Assembly (NCBI RefSeq): GCF_004359215.1
Contig: NW_027152213.1
Span: forward strand, 2,133,002-2,197,001
Reading direction: 5' to 3'
Source of the DNA: Bremia lactucae
Lineage: Eukaryota > Oomycota > Peronosporomycetes > Peronosporales > Peronosporaceae
DNA: 64,000 nucleotides
The notes beneath the pieces were generated by a model. That model was given only the letters and a program-made list of their open reading frames with translations. It was not told the origin of the DNA and ran no database searches. Shown piece after piece: positions 1 through 12,420 of this stretch (the stretch's first letter is position 1; each line of letters starts with the position of its first letter). Both the position numbers and the translations under genes were made by a program.

Positions 1-689
1 AGCAAGCGCATCTCTTGCACATACTCTTGTAGAGATCGTTTCGCCTGTCGCGCTCCAAGAAGCGCGCCTGAAGCAACACTTCGTTGTTCGGCGGCTGGTA
101 CATGGCGCGAATCTTTTCCTTAAAGATCGCCTATGTAGATAAAGGCCTTTCTGTCCGTCATAAGCGCCGAGTAAGCCCACTCTGAGGCCTTACCGCGCAG
201 ATGCGACATGGCGTACGACACCATCCGGCTGTCACACTCGATGAGCTGCGCGACACCGCATTGCTCCACGGCTAAAAGCCAGCGGACAATCGTGTGCGCT
301 GCAGTTCCATCGAACTTGGGCGGGTCCATCCGAATGGGCCTTGGCTTATCCGGCCGTGCAGAGAGCATCTTAACAGTCCTGTTGAGAGCCTCGCTCCGAG
401 CCTGCTCATGCTTCAGCTCATCCTGAGTCTGAGTGACCGACTCCGCCGCAGCATGGCTCTGTGCCTCGGACGCGGCACTCCGCTGTCCGAGCACAAATGC
501 CTCAAACTGCTCCAACTGAGCAACATGTTCCTCAGGAGGACTGGCCAGGGCTTGTTCACCAAGTCCCTGCGCCATATGCCCTGCCACCTCCCGATGATGA
601 TCGAAGAGGTGTGAGAAATGAGCCCAATCAATATTGTGGCTTATCCTCACGTACACACGCAGAGATGCGGGTCGTGGGAAGGATTCCAA
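1..689 (-). pseudogene. Gag fragment of an L2 Ty3/Gypsy element
   Basis: Minus-strand Gag that runs off the left edge. From the first Met (689) about 189 residues are open, holding the helical retrotransposon-Gag segment (SHLRGKASEWAY) shared with copies at 20.7-21.7 and 36.4-37.3 kb. The frame breaks near base 125, where one extra base follows the codons for Ala-Phe and leads to a stop; past it the neighbouring frame carries ARQAKRSLQEYVQEMR. The same extra base is present in the 36.7-kb copy. The 5' LTR lies directly upstream (701-1229) with a primer-binding-site-like TTGGTAGCACTTG between. Coding capacity is lost in this copy. The family assignment is firm; the rest of the element is outside the window. 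Confidence 0.8.
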
Positions 690-700
690 GTGCTACCAAG

Positions 701-1229
701 TGTAGGCGGGCACGTCGTAATGCGGCCACGCTCTACTTAGACACAACCTAGCACAGTGAGGAAGCATTTAAACCAGCTTCTCTTGCGTGCAGTGATGTAG
801 TTGTGGTGGGCGCATTAGCGTCCCCACCCAACGCACTAAGTGCTTTGGTTAAGTTTTGTCACGGGAGCTGTGATCCGACTCATCGTGCGCACTTCCAAGT
901 AGGAAGTAGTTTTCAGACTGATTTATACTTAATCGAGTTGAATATAAGTACCTATTTTTACCAATCAAAATGTCTTCTCTATAGATAACACTTAATATGT
1001 ATTGCGAGCATATCTTTCTTGATACCTCGCGTAACGGATGACGCTAGGCATTATCCCTCCTAATGTGAATGCACCTGTGTGCATCACATACACAAGGGTT
1101 GGTCACAAATGTGACCCACACCCGAGTGGTGGGTCTAGTTACTTTTTTAAGTAATTGACCATCCCCTTAAGTACACTAAGTGTACTTAACGAGGACTGTG
1201 TAACATTAGGGCAGCTTTAGCCCGTTACA
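701..1229 (-). repeat. L2 LTR (5' LTR of the minus-strand element)
   Basis: Read on the minus strand it begins TGTAACGGGC and ends CCGCCTACA, the terminal TG...CA expected of an LTR, 529 bp long. It matches the copies at 37315-37846, 21781-22301 and 28252-28804. It is followed on the minus strand by the primer-binding-like site and gag. On its outer side it abuts an L1 LTR fragment, so this element probably inserted into an L1 LTR. Confidence 0.85.
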
Positions 1230-1447
1230 AAACATGTAATAAAGTCTTATCTGTCTTTCTCTTTGCGCGCGTCCAGCGCTGACTGGACCGCAGAGAAAGT
1301 TGATACAGTGGCCTATATCTACTAATGGATAAGATTTCAGAATATTACCACGCAAAATAATATTCTCCAAATACTATTTACTTTATGATAATATATTTAT
1401 TATCAACCTTCAAGTGTTAATTTCATGTAACGATACACCCCGTTACA
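1230..1447 (-). repeat. L1 LTR fragment broken by the L2 insertion
   Basis: On the minus strand the end at 1447 begins TGTAACGGGGTGTATCG and continues as the L1 LTR for about 218 bp, closest to the LTR at 22635. The rest is missing where the L2 LTR abuts. Confidence 0.8.
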
Positions 1448-1730
1448 ACAACAGCACAGGTTAAATATCAGTTTTCTTTCTGCTAACTAACATTGTTTAG
1501 CATAAGATAATCGCTTTCATTAGTTTTTTATTTAAGTGAGGTCCACGTCGTTTAAAGCCGCCACTTCATGGGATGATACGTAAGACAGCAGGAAATTCTT
1601 TCCAGATTGAATAGCTGTATCTCTTACACACATTTTAGCTAATTCCTTAAAACTGCTGTCGCAGCAGCTTCGTACTTTAAACAACACGAACAGTACTGAT
1701 ACTCTCTCGCCACGTTGATTTCACTCGATC

Positions 1731-3033
1731 ATGTATCTCTCTCCTTTACTGCTGGTATGCGAGGCAGCGCTGTTCGCCTTGTTCCAGCCCTCACCCTCGA
1801 ATGCCAAGCGACTTGATTACGTTTCTTTTGAAAAACCTTTTGACAAAATTGACGAAGAGGGATTGCGTCAGGTTGGGGAGAACTTTGAGTACGGCGGTGA
1901 CACAGCTGTGAATCGCCACTTCGCGCGCTTAACGCCTGATCGACAGAGCAAGCGTGGATATATTTGGGGGAAGCAGAAGCTTTTGGTAAAAGATTTTGCC
2001 GTTGTGTTTACATTTCGCATCAGCGGCCAGGCCCAGTCTTTGTTTGGTGACGGTTTGGCGCTCTGGCTTACGACCAGCGAATTCGTACGGGGCGACAATC
2101 ACGGTTTTACTGGTGAGTTCAAAGGATTTGGCATCCTTTTTGACACATTCGTTAATCAAGAGCATAGCGGAGGCCATAAGGACGTCACATTCTTTGAGAA
2201 TGACGGAACGAAGACTCTGGACCAGCTTAACGATATGGAAAAGCTAGGCTGCATGGCACCAGGAATCCGGGTTCATGAAAAGAACGCGGCTTTTAATCCG
2301 TCGCTTAACATGTCACGCGCTAAAATTACTTACACACAGGCAGATCAACACGTCACGATCTCGATTGACGCTGACGCATCGGGCAATTGGGTCAAGTGCC
2401 ACGACCAGCGCGTAAATATCGCTGGAGATTGGATTAGTGATGCATACGTTGGCGTTTCGGCTTCGACGGGCGGTTTGGCGGATAACCACGATGTGATTTC
2501 CGTAAATGTCTATGAGTATGTCCGCTAACTTCCTATATGTTTTGAAGCCTGACATTTTTCTCTTTTTCAGTGACGTCATTGACTCGCTAGTTGACCGGCA
2601 GGATCAAAAACATCGCGATGCAGTCGACAAATCATTAGAGGGCTTGCTCAATAACGGCACTAACGATGAAAAAATGCAGCTTATCAAGCGAAAGTACACT
2701 CATCTACTGGAGGAATTTGAGTTTAAGCTAAATGCTTTGAAAGAGTCAACGGAAAATACAATTCTGAAGCTGAAACAGCAGGGTATCAAAGACGAGGAAA
2801 ATATCAGAAAGCTGGAGGCTTGGGCAAACGGAGCGGTAGTTGAGCGGGTACAAAGCTCAGTGAGCGTTGTTCGTGACCATATGGATTCGAGGCTTAAAGA
2901 AAGTGTGATGGAAACTGCAGCGCAGTCTAGTGGCTGGAAGACCCCATTTTTCATTGTTCTGCTCATCATTGCTGGTTTAACTGCCGTCGGGTATCAGAAG
3001 TACCAGGCTCTCCGCAAGACCCACTTTCTATAA
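1731..3033 (+). CDS. L-type lectin cargo receptor (ERGIC-53/VIP36-like)
   Basis: Two exons, 1731-2515 and 2571-3033, give 415 residues. The 55-bp intron has GTATGT, a CTAAC branch site and a pyrimidine-rich acceptor. Residues 1-25 form a signal peptide. Residues about 28-265 are a legume-type lectin domain: the GDGLALWLT block and GFGILFDTFVN are typical of ERGIC-53 and VIP36 lectins. A charged, probably coiled-coil stalk follows (about 266-380), then one transmembrane helix (FFIVLLIIAGLTAVGY) and a short basic cytosolic tail ending KTHFL. Family members ride between ER and Golgi and carry high-mannose glycoproteins; the same job is inferred here. The usual KKFF-type exit/retrieval tail is not obvious. 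Without splicing the frame would stop just after the lectin domain. Confidence 0.88.
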
Positions 3034-4280
3034 GCCTGATTTATGGTTCCACCTGCGTCCATCAGTGATAGATGTGCTCTGTAAGCTTCAGAAATGACGG
3101 CAATGTGCAGATCGATACAGCGAGAAAATGAAACGCTAAGATAGCAACTTAATCATATCACCACATAAGTAATTGTGTGTTTTAAATGCAATTTTAATGC
3201 ACAATAAGTGAGTTTGGTTATACATATATTACCCTATGTATGTTGGTATTAAGTTAGTCTGGTTAAGGTGCATTCTCGCAGTTACGCGTCGTAAACAGTT
3301 TACACAACTCAAATAAGATTTTTAGACCATATAATATTGATTGGGGTGGGTATGATAAAGCATTAGGACGATATTAAACATAAGTGACTTCATTTATTTC
3401 CAGAAATAATAAACCCAAGAGCTTCGTCGAGTATCTTTCATTTGAGCAGTGATCTTGCACTCCAAGTATGCACTTAAAATTAATAAATGAGGACCATTAA
3501 AAACGCGCATGTGGTCTTTCCTTTTTTGGCCATTTAACCGCTTTGATACAAACAAATCATTGTGGGCAGGATGACCTGTAGTAGAGAATCTTTAGAGTAT
3601 TGAGCTTTAATGTAGGATTCGTTTAATGTCTACTGTCAAAAAATATTTTGTGAGCTTATGCAGCATCACTTTGACGTGGCTCGCACTTATCAGTCACTTT
3701 TAAAAGTTTAGCGGAAATTGTGCAGCCGTCTTGACAATTTGACAGCGATCCACAAGCATCTCATAAGAATAAACTTTGAAATTCTAAAATCTTTGTGGAA
3801 AGACCGCTCAGCGCTACAAGTCTCAACGGTTCGATACCTTGTATACTTCCGTCAATCGGTCGTGCACTCTAAATCATTATTAAAGCATTTTCCTGGTGAC
3901 GAGATTGTGGAGGAGGTTGCTACCACTTTGTCGCAGTGCAGCTGACGTGAGTTTTTTAAATTTTCAAATTGTAATCTGGTGTCGCTGGTAAATCTGTATT
4001 GATGCGATTCACATTCTGGTCAATTGTGGCACGAGGCCACAGGTTTCAAGGTAAAGCTAATAGTGAAGGCACGCTTGCGATTATCACACATTTCAAGTCA
4101 GACACTCGCTAGTTCTATTGACACAAATGCACCACGTTCTTTGAAGATATTGTCGACAAAGTCGACGTCGCTGACAATTTAGTGCTGCATACAAAATGGA
4201 AGATAAAGCTTTTTATAAGAAATAGTCCTAAACATTTGCATGATACACCATTATCACACGTCTCAGGCACTTGAAAAAGC
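3034..4280. other. Intergenic region, no gene supported
   Basis: AT-rich spacer between two plus-strand genes. One 75-codon frame at 3718-3945 resembles nothing I recognise and has no splice partner, so I do not call it. No LTR or other repeat motif seen elsewhere in the window is present. Confidence 0.5.
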
Positions 4281-4949
4281 ATGGTTATCACCAAGCTGTC
4301 GAAAAAGCAGCGCGGCAAGCTGAAGTCCTCCGAGACAAAGTCCAAAGCGCACATCAAATTCGATGAAAATGGAGAAAAAGTGATACCTAAGATCCGTGCA
4401 CGTGTGTCAAAGAAAAATAATGGAGAGAAGGCGAAGGAAGGAGGAGGCAAATCCGATCGATCGCCGGAAATGATTCAGCAGGCGAAGTACTATCTCGAGC
4501 AGTGGCGGAAGCGCAATGAACCAAAGGCTGATGATGAGCTTCCATGGAAATTTAAGGCATGACGCTTTTAATATGATTTTATGTCACTCAAAGTTAATCA
4601 TATTTTGTATTGGATCGGCACAGAAAATTAAACAGCAGTGGATTCTACGGTGGATGTATGAGGCGGATGTGATACCTAAGACCATGTTTGCCATTGTGCT
4701 CGAGTACCTTAATGATATACAAGGTGCTGCTCGCAAGGTAAGTAACTTGATTGATGCTATGCTGATCAATAATTTTACTACCCCCCGGTGCAGCGTGTAG
4801 TGGACGCAGCTCAAGATGTCATCGACATTGGGATACCAGCGAAAGAAGAGGAAGCAGCAGCAGCCGGGGAGAAAGAAAAATTGCTTAGTATCAAGCTGTC
4901 CCGGCGACGATACAAGCGTGCCATGCAAGTGGCGGAGCTACTGACGTAG
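4281..4949 (+). CDS. WKF-domain (C7orf50-like) protein
   Basis: Three exons, 4281-4556, 4624-4737 and 4794-4949, give 181 residues. The N-terminal 70 residues are Lys-rich and probably disordered. The WKF domain starts near residue 75 (YYLEQWRKRN), has the signature WKF at 89-91, and continues across the first splice site as KKIKQQWILRWMY, lining up with the human C7orf50 pattern WRFQKTRQTWLL. The last exon is basic. Intron 1 (4557-4623) needs a GC-AG splice pair because no GT lies at the junction; intron 2 (4738-4793) has a perfect GTAAGT. C7orf50 relatives are nucleolar and linked to ribosome assembly; the function here is inferred. The stop codon is 96 bp from the convergent phosphatase gene. 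Confidence 0.82.
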
Positions 4950-5045
4950 TCGCTCAAAATTAATCCAGAGATTGTTAATTCTAACACAATGATGGTATGG
5001 CACTTAAAAGACAAATTGTAATTATGATGCAAATTTACGCAGCCC

Positions 5046-6412
5046 TTAAGCGTGGTCTTCAACGTTGCTTATGACCAATTCACAGAAACGATCAGCCGAA
5101 AGAATACCGTCTGGAGCATTGCCCATTGCTAAGGCTTTATCATTCAATTGAGCACGAACAAAGAAATTTCCATTCTCGTCTTCTAGCAACCCCAATGCAA
5201 GAGCTGAGGAGTATTCTGGCCAAAAGGATATATCGTTTGCAAGGTCGGCATCCATAGTTCGAAGAACCGACAGCAATGACACGTCATGTCCGCTATAAAT
5301 TACCATTTTCTTGTGATTTTGGCAGTCCAAACGAGCCCTTTGCATCTATTGTATCGCCTTAAGAAAGTCACGATTTCACACAAAAATGACGTGAATGACA
5401 CAAACCTCGAGAAGCACATTATGCATTAAGCGGCCGGCCACAAGCTTCAAAAATTTTTTGTTTGAGTAAAACTACAAAGAAGAAATCAAAAAGCAGAATG
5501 ATACAGATTTTGCAAAGCCACAATAGACAATTTTTTTCCTTTCCTGTCGAAATCGATAGCCAAGATGCCTTTCAGTTGCTTCGCCATGCACTTTAGTACC
5601 AGGAATATAAGGAACCTGGTGGGCACGTCGGCACACAAAGTAGTCGGCAGCAGTTAACCAAGAAAACGGGATTTGGCCTGAGTCAAACGCTGGAATTAGT
5701 CTCGACAGCTCCTTCTTGATTGGAATCATCTCGTGCTCGTGCGCTACAAAGTCGGCATTGTCTCTTTCCAAATCCACTTTAATCCGCATAATTTCGGGAT
5801 AGATTGCATAAGCTAATAGTAAGAATTATTCTGAATCAGTTAACCATCAATTGCAGTGCTAAGCTTTGTCTTTGCTCACTATTGATAATGTCTTGTTCTG
5901 GTGGCAATACACTCACTTGAGGACTTATGTGAGGCTCGGCTTCCAGCATGCCAAGAAGAAGAGCTTGCGCACTGATTTGGGTGCGAGTGTATGCATTACT
6001 AAAAACCTGTACCTGTTCGGAGGTCACCTTATCTAGCCGCAGGTCTTCGTTTAAGCAGATCGCATGCTGTAACGGTCAACGATGATCATTTAGCGTTCAT
6101 TTGGTCATTCTAGTCTCCTAAAATTGCACCTACCAGTTGATTGCCACGCTTAGTCATTTGCTCAATGCCTCGAGTCGTCAAATACCCGTATGGCCGCTGT
6201 TGGGACAAAGTGTGGGTCTGACCGTTAAAGTTGACGCTGTACTTTGAACGGATCTGCACGAGCTGCGACGAAGTCGGTAGATAATGCATCCATAAGCGCG
6301 ATTCACTTGCTTCGTCGATGGCATTAACGCTTCCTCGAAAGATGTTCATTAGAGGGGCGCGGTCGCCATGGCGGTGTATCACTTGCAGTTGCCGCAAACG
6401 CAGTACCATCAC
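5046..6412 (-). CDS. Histidine acid phosphatase (ACP6-like)
   Basis: Five exons on the minus strand: 6409-6134 (ATG at 6409), 6066-5880, 5812-5529, 5471-5406 and 5345-5046, about 370 residues. The catalytic RHGDRAP motif is near residues 13-19 and the acid-donor motif SGHD lies in the last exon, the two hallmarks of the branch-2 histidine phosphatase family. Between them are FSNAYTRTQISAQALLLGM (the S-x-RT-x-SA region) and LVAGRLMHNVLLE. Three introns are 60-67 bp; intron 3 (5528-5472) is placed by reading frame with a weak donor, so its exact edge is the least certain part. No signal peptide precedes RHGDRAP, which suggests a cytosolic or mitochondrial enzyme like lysophosphatidic acid phosphatase ACP6; the substrate cannot be read from sequence. 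Confidence 0.83.
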
Positions 6413-6516
6413 TCACATTCGTGTGCAACACATTAGTTATCGGAGTGCTTTAACAAAATATGCAAAAATCTTAGTGCTGAGTAAGAGTATGGCTGGAGGC
6501 GCCTATGGTGATCTAT

Positions 6517-6872
6517 TGTAAGCCAGATATAAATCTGGCGGCCAAAATCTATTTTAAATTAGCTTGGGTAAGGTTTTTAGATTTCAATAATTAAATGAAG
6601 TGCAGTTCCCCTTTTGATCTTTAAGCGTTAAGTGCCTTTATAAGGCTTGCGCATTGATCTGTAAGAGATAGAAGCCTTTCTAAGGTATATCCTCTTGGAC
6701 ACTAGTTGCCACTTGATTCTCCGAACCCATGAATCCCTTAAACTAGGATTCCTTAAGCTTTAATAGCTTGTACGAATCCTTGAGTTGTTAAACCCAGTAC
6801 TTCAATAGAACTAAGCGACTCTCTAAGTCTGAAAATTTCCTCTGACATTAGGAGCGAGGTAGCTCCGCTACA
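6517..6872 (+). repeat. L3 left LTR
   Basis: Matches 13551-13900 closely over about 330 bp (for example TTTAAATTAGCTTGGGTAAG and GATCTTTAAGCGTTAAGTGC). It ends ...CTCCGCTACA at 6872, followed by CCTGATAGCATTTGTAGTC, the position of a primer binding site. Its first bases form a 7-bp inverted repeat around ATAA. The left edge is uncertain by a few bases. Confidence 0.8.
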
Positions 6873-6932
6873 CCTGATAGCATTTGTAGTCAATCTACGC
6901 TTGAGTCTTTACAAGACTAAACCCTCACGAAA

Positions 6933-8002
6933 ATGGAAGAGTATCCAGAAATGTCAGAAGCGGAACGCGCCGCTTATGACAAGCTCAAAACTTTATTTGG
7001 GCTTGAACACGTGGAATTTATTATCTTCCAGGGACCAGAGGTCCTACATGCAAGGCTTGAAGCCTTCATGCGGTACGAAGCCTCCCTGATCGGTCAGGTA
7101 CAGGACAACTTAGCGGCATTTATGCCAACGCGATACATCTCTGTACCTGACTCAGAGCCGAGGCTTCTCCCTCTAGCTGTAAATGTGAAGACATTTGAGA
7201 AAAAGAGGGAGAAAATCTCCCTTTTTGGATTAAGCAGGTGGAAATGTCCATTGATCCCGTCTTGTTCCTAACAGAACGGCAAAAGGTGGCTATGGCCATC
7301 TCCAAACTCGGTGGTAGAGCTATGGAGTGGGCACTGTCGTGCAGTACGTCCATAAACGACGCTTTTCCCTCATAAAATTCGCTGAAACAGCAGATGACTA
7401 GCATGTTTGCACCGCCTGGTCAGGCTTTTCGCATGCGAGCACGGATTCTAGTGACTCGACAGAGTAAACAAACCCTAGGAGACTTTGTCAAGAAGTTGAG
7501 AACCCTTGCATCTATGCATCAAGACCCGGTGCCAGAAGCAATTGTCGTAACAATCTTTATGGGGGGTCTCAATGAGGGCGTTGCCCGGATGAAATTATTC
7601 CGATCTAATCCTGCAGCTTTCGAAGATGCAGTTGTCATAGCGCTACGCGCTGAGTTCGACTTTAAGCCTGCTCGTTTTAGCACGCCTGTTTTCCGAACAA
7701 GCTCTTCGAGCACATGGGTTCCGTCTAATAGAGCGGAACCTATGTATTTAGGCCTCGTTAAGGAAGGAGAAGAGGCTCTTCAAGCTGTAAAACAGCATAA
7801 GACTAACCGTAGATGTTATATGTGCGGAAGCACGAAATATTTACGTCCGGCCACCCCCTACGAAATTCGCGTAAAGCTCGAAAGAGCTCCAACTCCGACC
7901 TATACCAGAGATCCGGTACGGTGCGGGAAAATGTCGATTCCCAGTAGGTGCGAGGCACCCTACTGGGGAAGACCTAGTTTCTGTCGAATTTCTTGGAGGT
8001 GA
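6933..8002 (+). pseudogene. L3 Gag, frameshifted
   Basis: Opens with an acidic N-terminus (MEEYPEMSEAERAAYDKLK) and continues through the retrotransposon-Gag helical region: LPFWIKQVEMSIDPV, LGGRAMEWALS, then SMFAPPGQAFRMRARI and QTLGDFVKKLRTLA. At least one frameshift near 7195 and one in-frame stop near 7371 separate the pieces. A partial zinc knuckle (RRCYMCGS) sits near 7810 but its C-terminal Cys/His ligands are gone. Not functional as read. Confidence 0.75.
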
Positions 8003-8235
8003 GACAAAACAGAACGTAGCCTCTATTAGCTCGGTGCTTAATGGCACGGGACTGGAGAACAAGTCTGGCTTGCTAATCGCTCAAGCGACTGTAAAAATCT
8101 TTGATATGCCGTGGTCAATTTTGATTGACTCAGGAGCGTCTTGCAATTACGCCCGACGCCTTCCATTGAAGGACGTCAACAATACGTTGAGGAGCTCAAA
8201 GCGCATGAAGGTGATACAGTCACTGTTCGCTTAGG
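7985..8235 (+). pseudogene. L3 aspartic protease remnant
   Basis: The frame around 8034-8234 carries LIDSGASCNYARR, the D-S-G active-site motif of retroelement proteases, preceded by a hydrophobic strand (WSILIDSG). It stops soon after, and the following 1.1 kb holds only scattered remnants such as VLILGMAWLENHESWID (about 8347-8400), the usual protease C-terminal block. Confidence 0.7.
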
Positions 8236-9329
8236 TACTAGGACTCGTGTCACTGTTCCCAAAGTTCCATTGAACTTAGGGGTATAAAGTGTCTGGACTT
8301 TGAAAGTATAAAACGCTGTCTCGTCCTTGATTTGGATTCCAGATTTGTTCTCATCCTTGGTATGGCCTGGCTAGAAAACCATGAGTCATGGATCGATTAG
8401 AGGTCGAAGACCTTAGGCGCTACGCGCAATGTTCCTAGCAAAGTTTTGGAGAGTCATGAACCCACCTTTGTTAGGTAACAAAAGCGCTATTGGCGCGGAT
8501 CATTAAATAAGTCTGCCAGTGTTTTAGACATTGGAATGTCTGAGTTAATAAACTCCAATATTAAAAACATTGATACTGAGCCCGACTCAGTATAGAAAAG
8601 CGGAGCGGCACCTACTCCGTCGAGTTACATTCGTTGTAATAACGATTCACTAAGTGCTGAAGGCATTGTTGGCCTAAGGCCGAACCATCAAGGGTGCAAA
8701 ATCCCTGAGATAAGTGGAGTGGCACGTCAAAGTCCACCGAGTATGGTCAGCCGAGGTGGCATGTTAAAAGTGACACTATTGGCGGTTCGCCAGGGCATTT
8801 TGGGCCAAACCCTTCGAATTCACGTGAAGCCACACGTAAACTTTTGCTGGATAAGGAAATTGAGTTACCTAACTCCTTGTCGGATGTCAAATCCGACACC
8901 ATGTCTGGTATAGAACAATACAGGCTGGAAAATTCGGGAAAGTGAATGTCCCGGCCTCTAAGAGGCGTATTGTTTCCACTCCAAGACAGGAGGGACACGA
9001 AGCGTTTATGCCCTCACAAAGTGACACGAGTGAGCAGTTACACACGCTTGTAAATGGTGAAACCGGTAACAGTTGAGGGGGAAATTAGCCTTGCGGCAAT
9101 CCCTTCGTTACATGCTCTTTTAGAGCTAGACGAAATTTCTAATGATGAGTGCGGCCGAGCCTTAAAGGCTGGCGACTTATCTAAGATGGTGGTCATTCGA
9201 CCAACAATTGAGTTAAACTCGTCACTTCTAGACGAAGCTGTCCTGGATGACACAAAAGCTGCACTTTGTTCGCGGAATGGGTCATCGATCCTTAAACGTC
9301 CTACGGATTCCTTTTATTCCTTAGATTAG

Positions 9330-10790
9330 GAATTCAAAGTTGTGGTATGTAGTTATTTACCATCTTATTTAGCTCCGGATAGAGGTGTTTGTCATAAAAT
9401 TGACTTGGTTCCGGAAACCAAATACTGTGTCACAAGACAATGGCCTTTACCAAAGGAGCAGTGTGACGTCATTGACGATTTCTTCCGTGCTAAGCACGAG
9501 GCTGGAATGGTACGAGAGAGCAAATCTCCTCATTCAACACCGACATTTTGTGTCAAAAAGCCAAATGGTAAATGGCTCATTGAACATGCTTATAATAAGC
9601 TTAATGCTGTCACTATACCAGCAGAAACTTCCATTCCTAGAAAGGATATTCTTCAGAATAATATAGTGGGATGTACAATGTACAGTGCATTGGACTTAGT
9701 CGATGATTACTACCAATTGCTCATGCGAGCTAGCGATATCCCGCTTACAGCGGTTAGCACCCCAAGCGGTATGAAAAGGGAGTGGTTGGTTATGACACAA
9801 GGGCTTTCCAACGCCCCGGCAACATTTAATCGTCTAGTGACGCTTATGCACAGACTTATTTCGATGACATCTTTGTCCATAGTCGTGCGGAGCAGGTTTC
9901 GTCGGATATAAAATAATCATTTAGACCATTTGCGAGCAGTGCTCGAGTGTATGCGCACAAATAAATTGTATGCCAATGCATCTAAATGCATTTTTGGCGC
10001 AGACGAAATCCTTTGATAGGATGCCTCATTGGAAAGCGAGGCCTTAAAGCGGATCCCGCTAAGCAAATGTAGATTGGCCGGTTTTTAAAGCCAAAAGGAA
10101 TTGCGTTAGTGGTTGGGTCTCGCCAATTATTTGCACAAATATAGGGAAAATTACGCTGATATGGCTAGGCTATTATCAAATCTCCTTAAAAAGGATACGG
10201 AATGGTGCTGGACCAGCACAGAATTTAAGGTTTTTGGAGCAGTTAAGGATAGTCTTATCCATGTTCCGATCCTGGCACTGCCAAATCTAAATTGGCCTTT
10301 CAGTGTCGTCAGTGACGCATCGGAATTTGCCATTGGCAGTGCTCTATTACAAACAGATGTTTGATGGGCGCGACCGTGTTATTGCGTTCGAGACAGCTTA
10401 CAGCTGCGGAAGAGAACTACCCAGTTCATGAAAACGAATTCTTTGCTTTGAAGTATGCTCTCGTCAAATTCAGAGTTCATCTGCTCGGCTCTAAGCCGAA
10501 TCTGATATATACAGATCACGCGTCATTACGCACGGCGACCAAGTCGCCCATCTCTCACAGAGAATGGCCCGATGACTATCCTTTTTCGCGGAATACAACT
10601 TCGAGGTGAAGTATAAACCCGGCAAGCAGAATGCTTTGGCCGATGCGTTATCACGCAGGCCGGATTATGAGTTTTCTCATTTAACGACTATCATGTCGCC
10701 TATTCCTGAAATAATCCGTTCGGCTTACGCCAAGGATGAACAGTGTGTAGCTCTGCTACGAGCTTTAAAAAACTCGGATTCAGGTATTTA
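9330..10790 (+). pseudogene. L3 reverse transcriptase and RNase H
   Basis: RT begins around 9345 with the conserved IDLVPETKYCVTRQWPLP and RESKSPHSTPTFCVKKP blocks, then YSALDLVDDYYQL. The catalytic motif YFDDIFVHSRA is present at 9857 but one frame over from the preceding block, so a frameshift lies just before it. RNase H follows: FSVVSDASEFAIGSALLQ (first catalytic Asp) at about 10300, ENYPVHENEFFALKYAL (catalytic Glu), YTDHASLRTA, and the link KPGKQNALADALSRRPDYE near 10620. Several stops and shifts make it inactive. Confidence 0.85.
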
Positions 10791-10807
10791 ATTGCCGGCA
10801 CGTTTGC

Positions 10808-12420
10808 GTGCAAGGTTACATCGATTTTCTATCGATAATGACCTGTTGCTTTACTGCGGACCCTCCGCGTGTCGTTGTTCGTCATGATGAGGATTTAAAA
10901 TATCGAATCATTTATGAGGTACACGAACTTGTCCTTGGTGGTCATCCCGGTAGAGAAAAGACCAACGGCTCTGTAAGCCAGATTTATTGGTGGCCCAAAC
11001 TTTATAAATGGGTCAGCACATATGTTTGCACACGCAAAACTTCCCAACGGGTTAGACCTTCGTCGCATGCTGCTGCGCCAATGGCGAGCCTTCCCATACC
11101 CATAGGTTGTTGGGAGTCCATTAGTATAAATTTTGTTTTCGGTCTACCGAACGATTCAGCCGGTAACTCCGGCATAGTGGTCATTGTTGACCGATTAAGC
11201 AAAATGGCTCACTTAGCGGTCGTGCCGGATTCCATTGGTAGTGAAGGTACAGCAAGGCTGTTTATTGATCGCGTGTTTCGACAAACGGTTTGCCAGTGGC
11301 AATTGTCTCTGATCGGGACCCCCGTTTCACGGGTAAATTCTGGAAATTAATTTTTCGAGTGTTTGGCACCAGATTGGATATGTCCAGTGCGGACCATCCG
11401 CTAACTGATGGTCAAACTGAATGTGTCAATCGCGTCATTGAAGACGTTATACACAGTTCAGACACCCAGCGCTGGAGCTCAATGCTCCCAGTGGTGGAGT
11501 TTGCGTTAAATAACGCTGTACATACCTCTACGGGCTATACTCCTTTCTATGTCAACGGTCTCACCCACCCAAGCGTTCCATTAACAATGCCACTGCGTGA
11601 TTCAGGGCTTGGTGGGGGGAATTAACCGATACGTTTGCTGATATCAGCCCTGTTACCGTTCGAATTCAAGTAAGCGAGTTCCTCGCGACGCATTTAGTGT
11701 CTTAGGACATGCAAGGGATACGATGGTTGATAGCCAAGACAAACAAAAAGAACAAGCAGATGCCAAAGGCAGAAGCTGTATTTATTCTTATATGGTCGGA
11801 GACCGAGTTTTACTAAACGCTAAAAATTTACCTACCAATTTGTATTTTGCGGTCTTCAAGACTAAATTTTGCCCGCGCTTTATTAGACTATTTACGGTCG
11901 TGGCTAATATGAGCCTAGCTTATACGCTAAACCTTCGTAGCAAGCTGCGCACACACCTAGTATTCTACGTTGGCTTGCTTAAGCCCTATCGGGAACCTTC
12001 CCACGTGGACTTGAAGGCGCTTTGCGCCGAGACAGACGGTCGTGCCGCAGATGGCTACATCCTCACCAGGTTGTCTAGCTGGCTCTCTAAACGAGGCTGT
12101 GACGCTCCAGCGTTGAAAGACGGTCCCGAACCGCCTCAAAAGAGCTTTCAACCCGAGCAAGGACCTCACAAAGAAGTTGCACCTCGTGCCGTAGAGCATC
12201 AAATGCTTCCGCCGAAATTTTGGCCCCCTCTCGCGCTGCTTGTTGCGCGGAAGGAACCTTCAGTTTCATGTGAAGAAACTTTTAAAGCGACGTCGTCGTG
12301 AGGGTCAATACCAGTATCTGGTGAATTGGCTAGGGTACCCCTCTTCTGAAATCTCTTGGTAGTTCGAAGTTTCTCTTCGGCATGATTTCCCGTACGCTGT
12401 TGACGTTTTTGAGCGCCAAG
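10808..12420 (+). pseudogene. L3 integrase with C-terminal chromodomain
   Basis: The zinc-binding region (EVHELVLGGHPGREKT, with the second Cys pair partly lost), the core (IVVIVDRLSKMAHLAV with the first catalytic Asp; SDRDPRFTGKFWKLIF with the second; TDGQTECVNRVIEDV with the Glu) and the GPF-like C-terminal part are all readable between 10900 and 12000, with frameshifts near 11290 and 11630-11720. A chromodomain is recognisable at about 12278-12410 (YQYLVNWLGYPSSEISW followed by a stop in place of a residue). A chromodomain marks a chromovirus, a group that often targets heterochromatin. Confidence 0.82.

Noticed and set aside
3718..3945. 75-codon plus-strand frame between the lectin and WKF genes
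   Set aside because: No recognisable motif, no splice partner, composition like the surrounding spacer.
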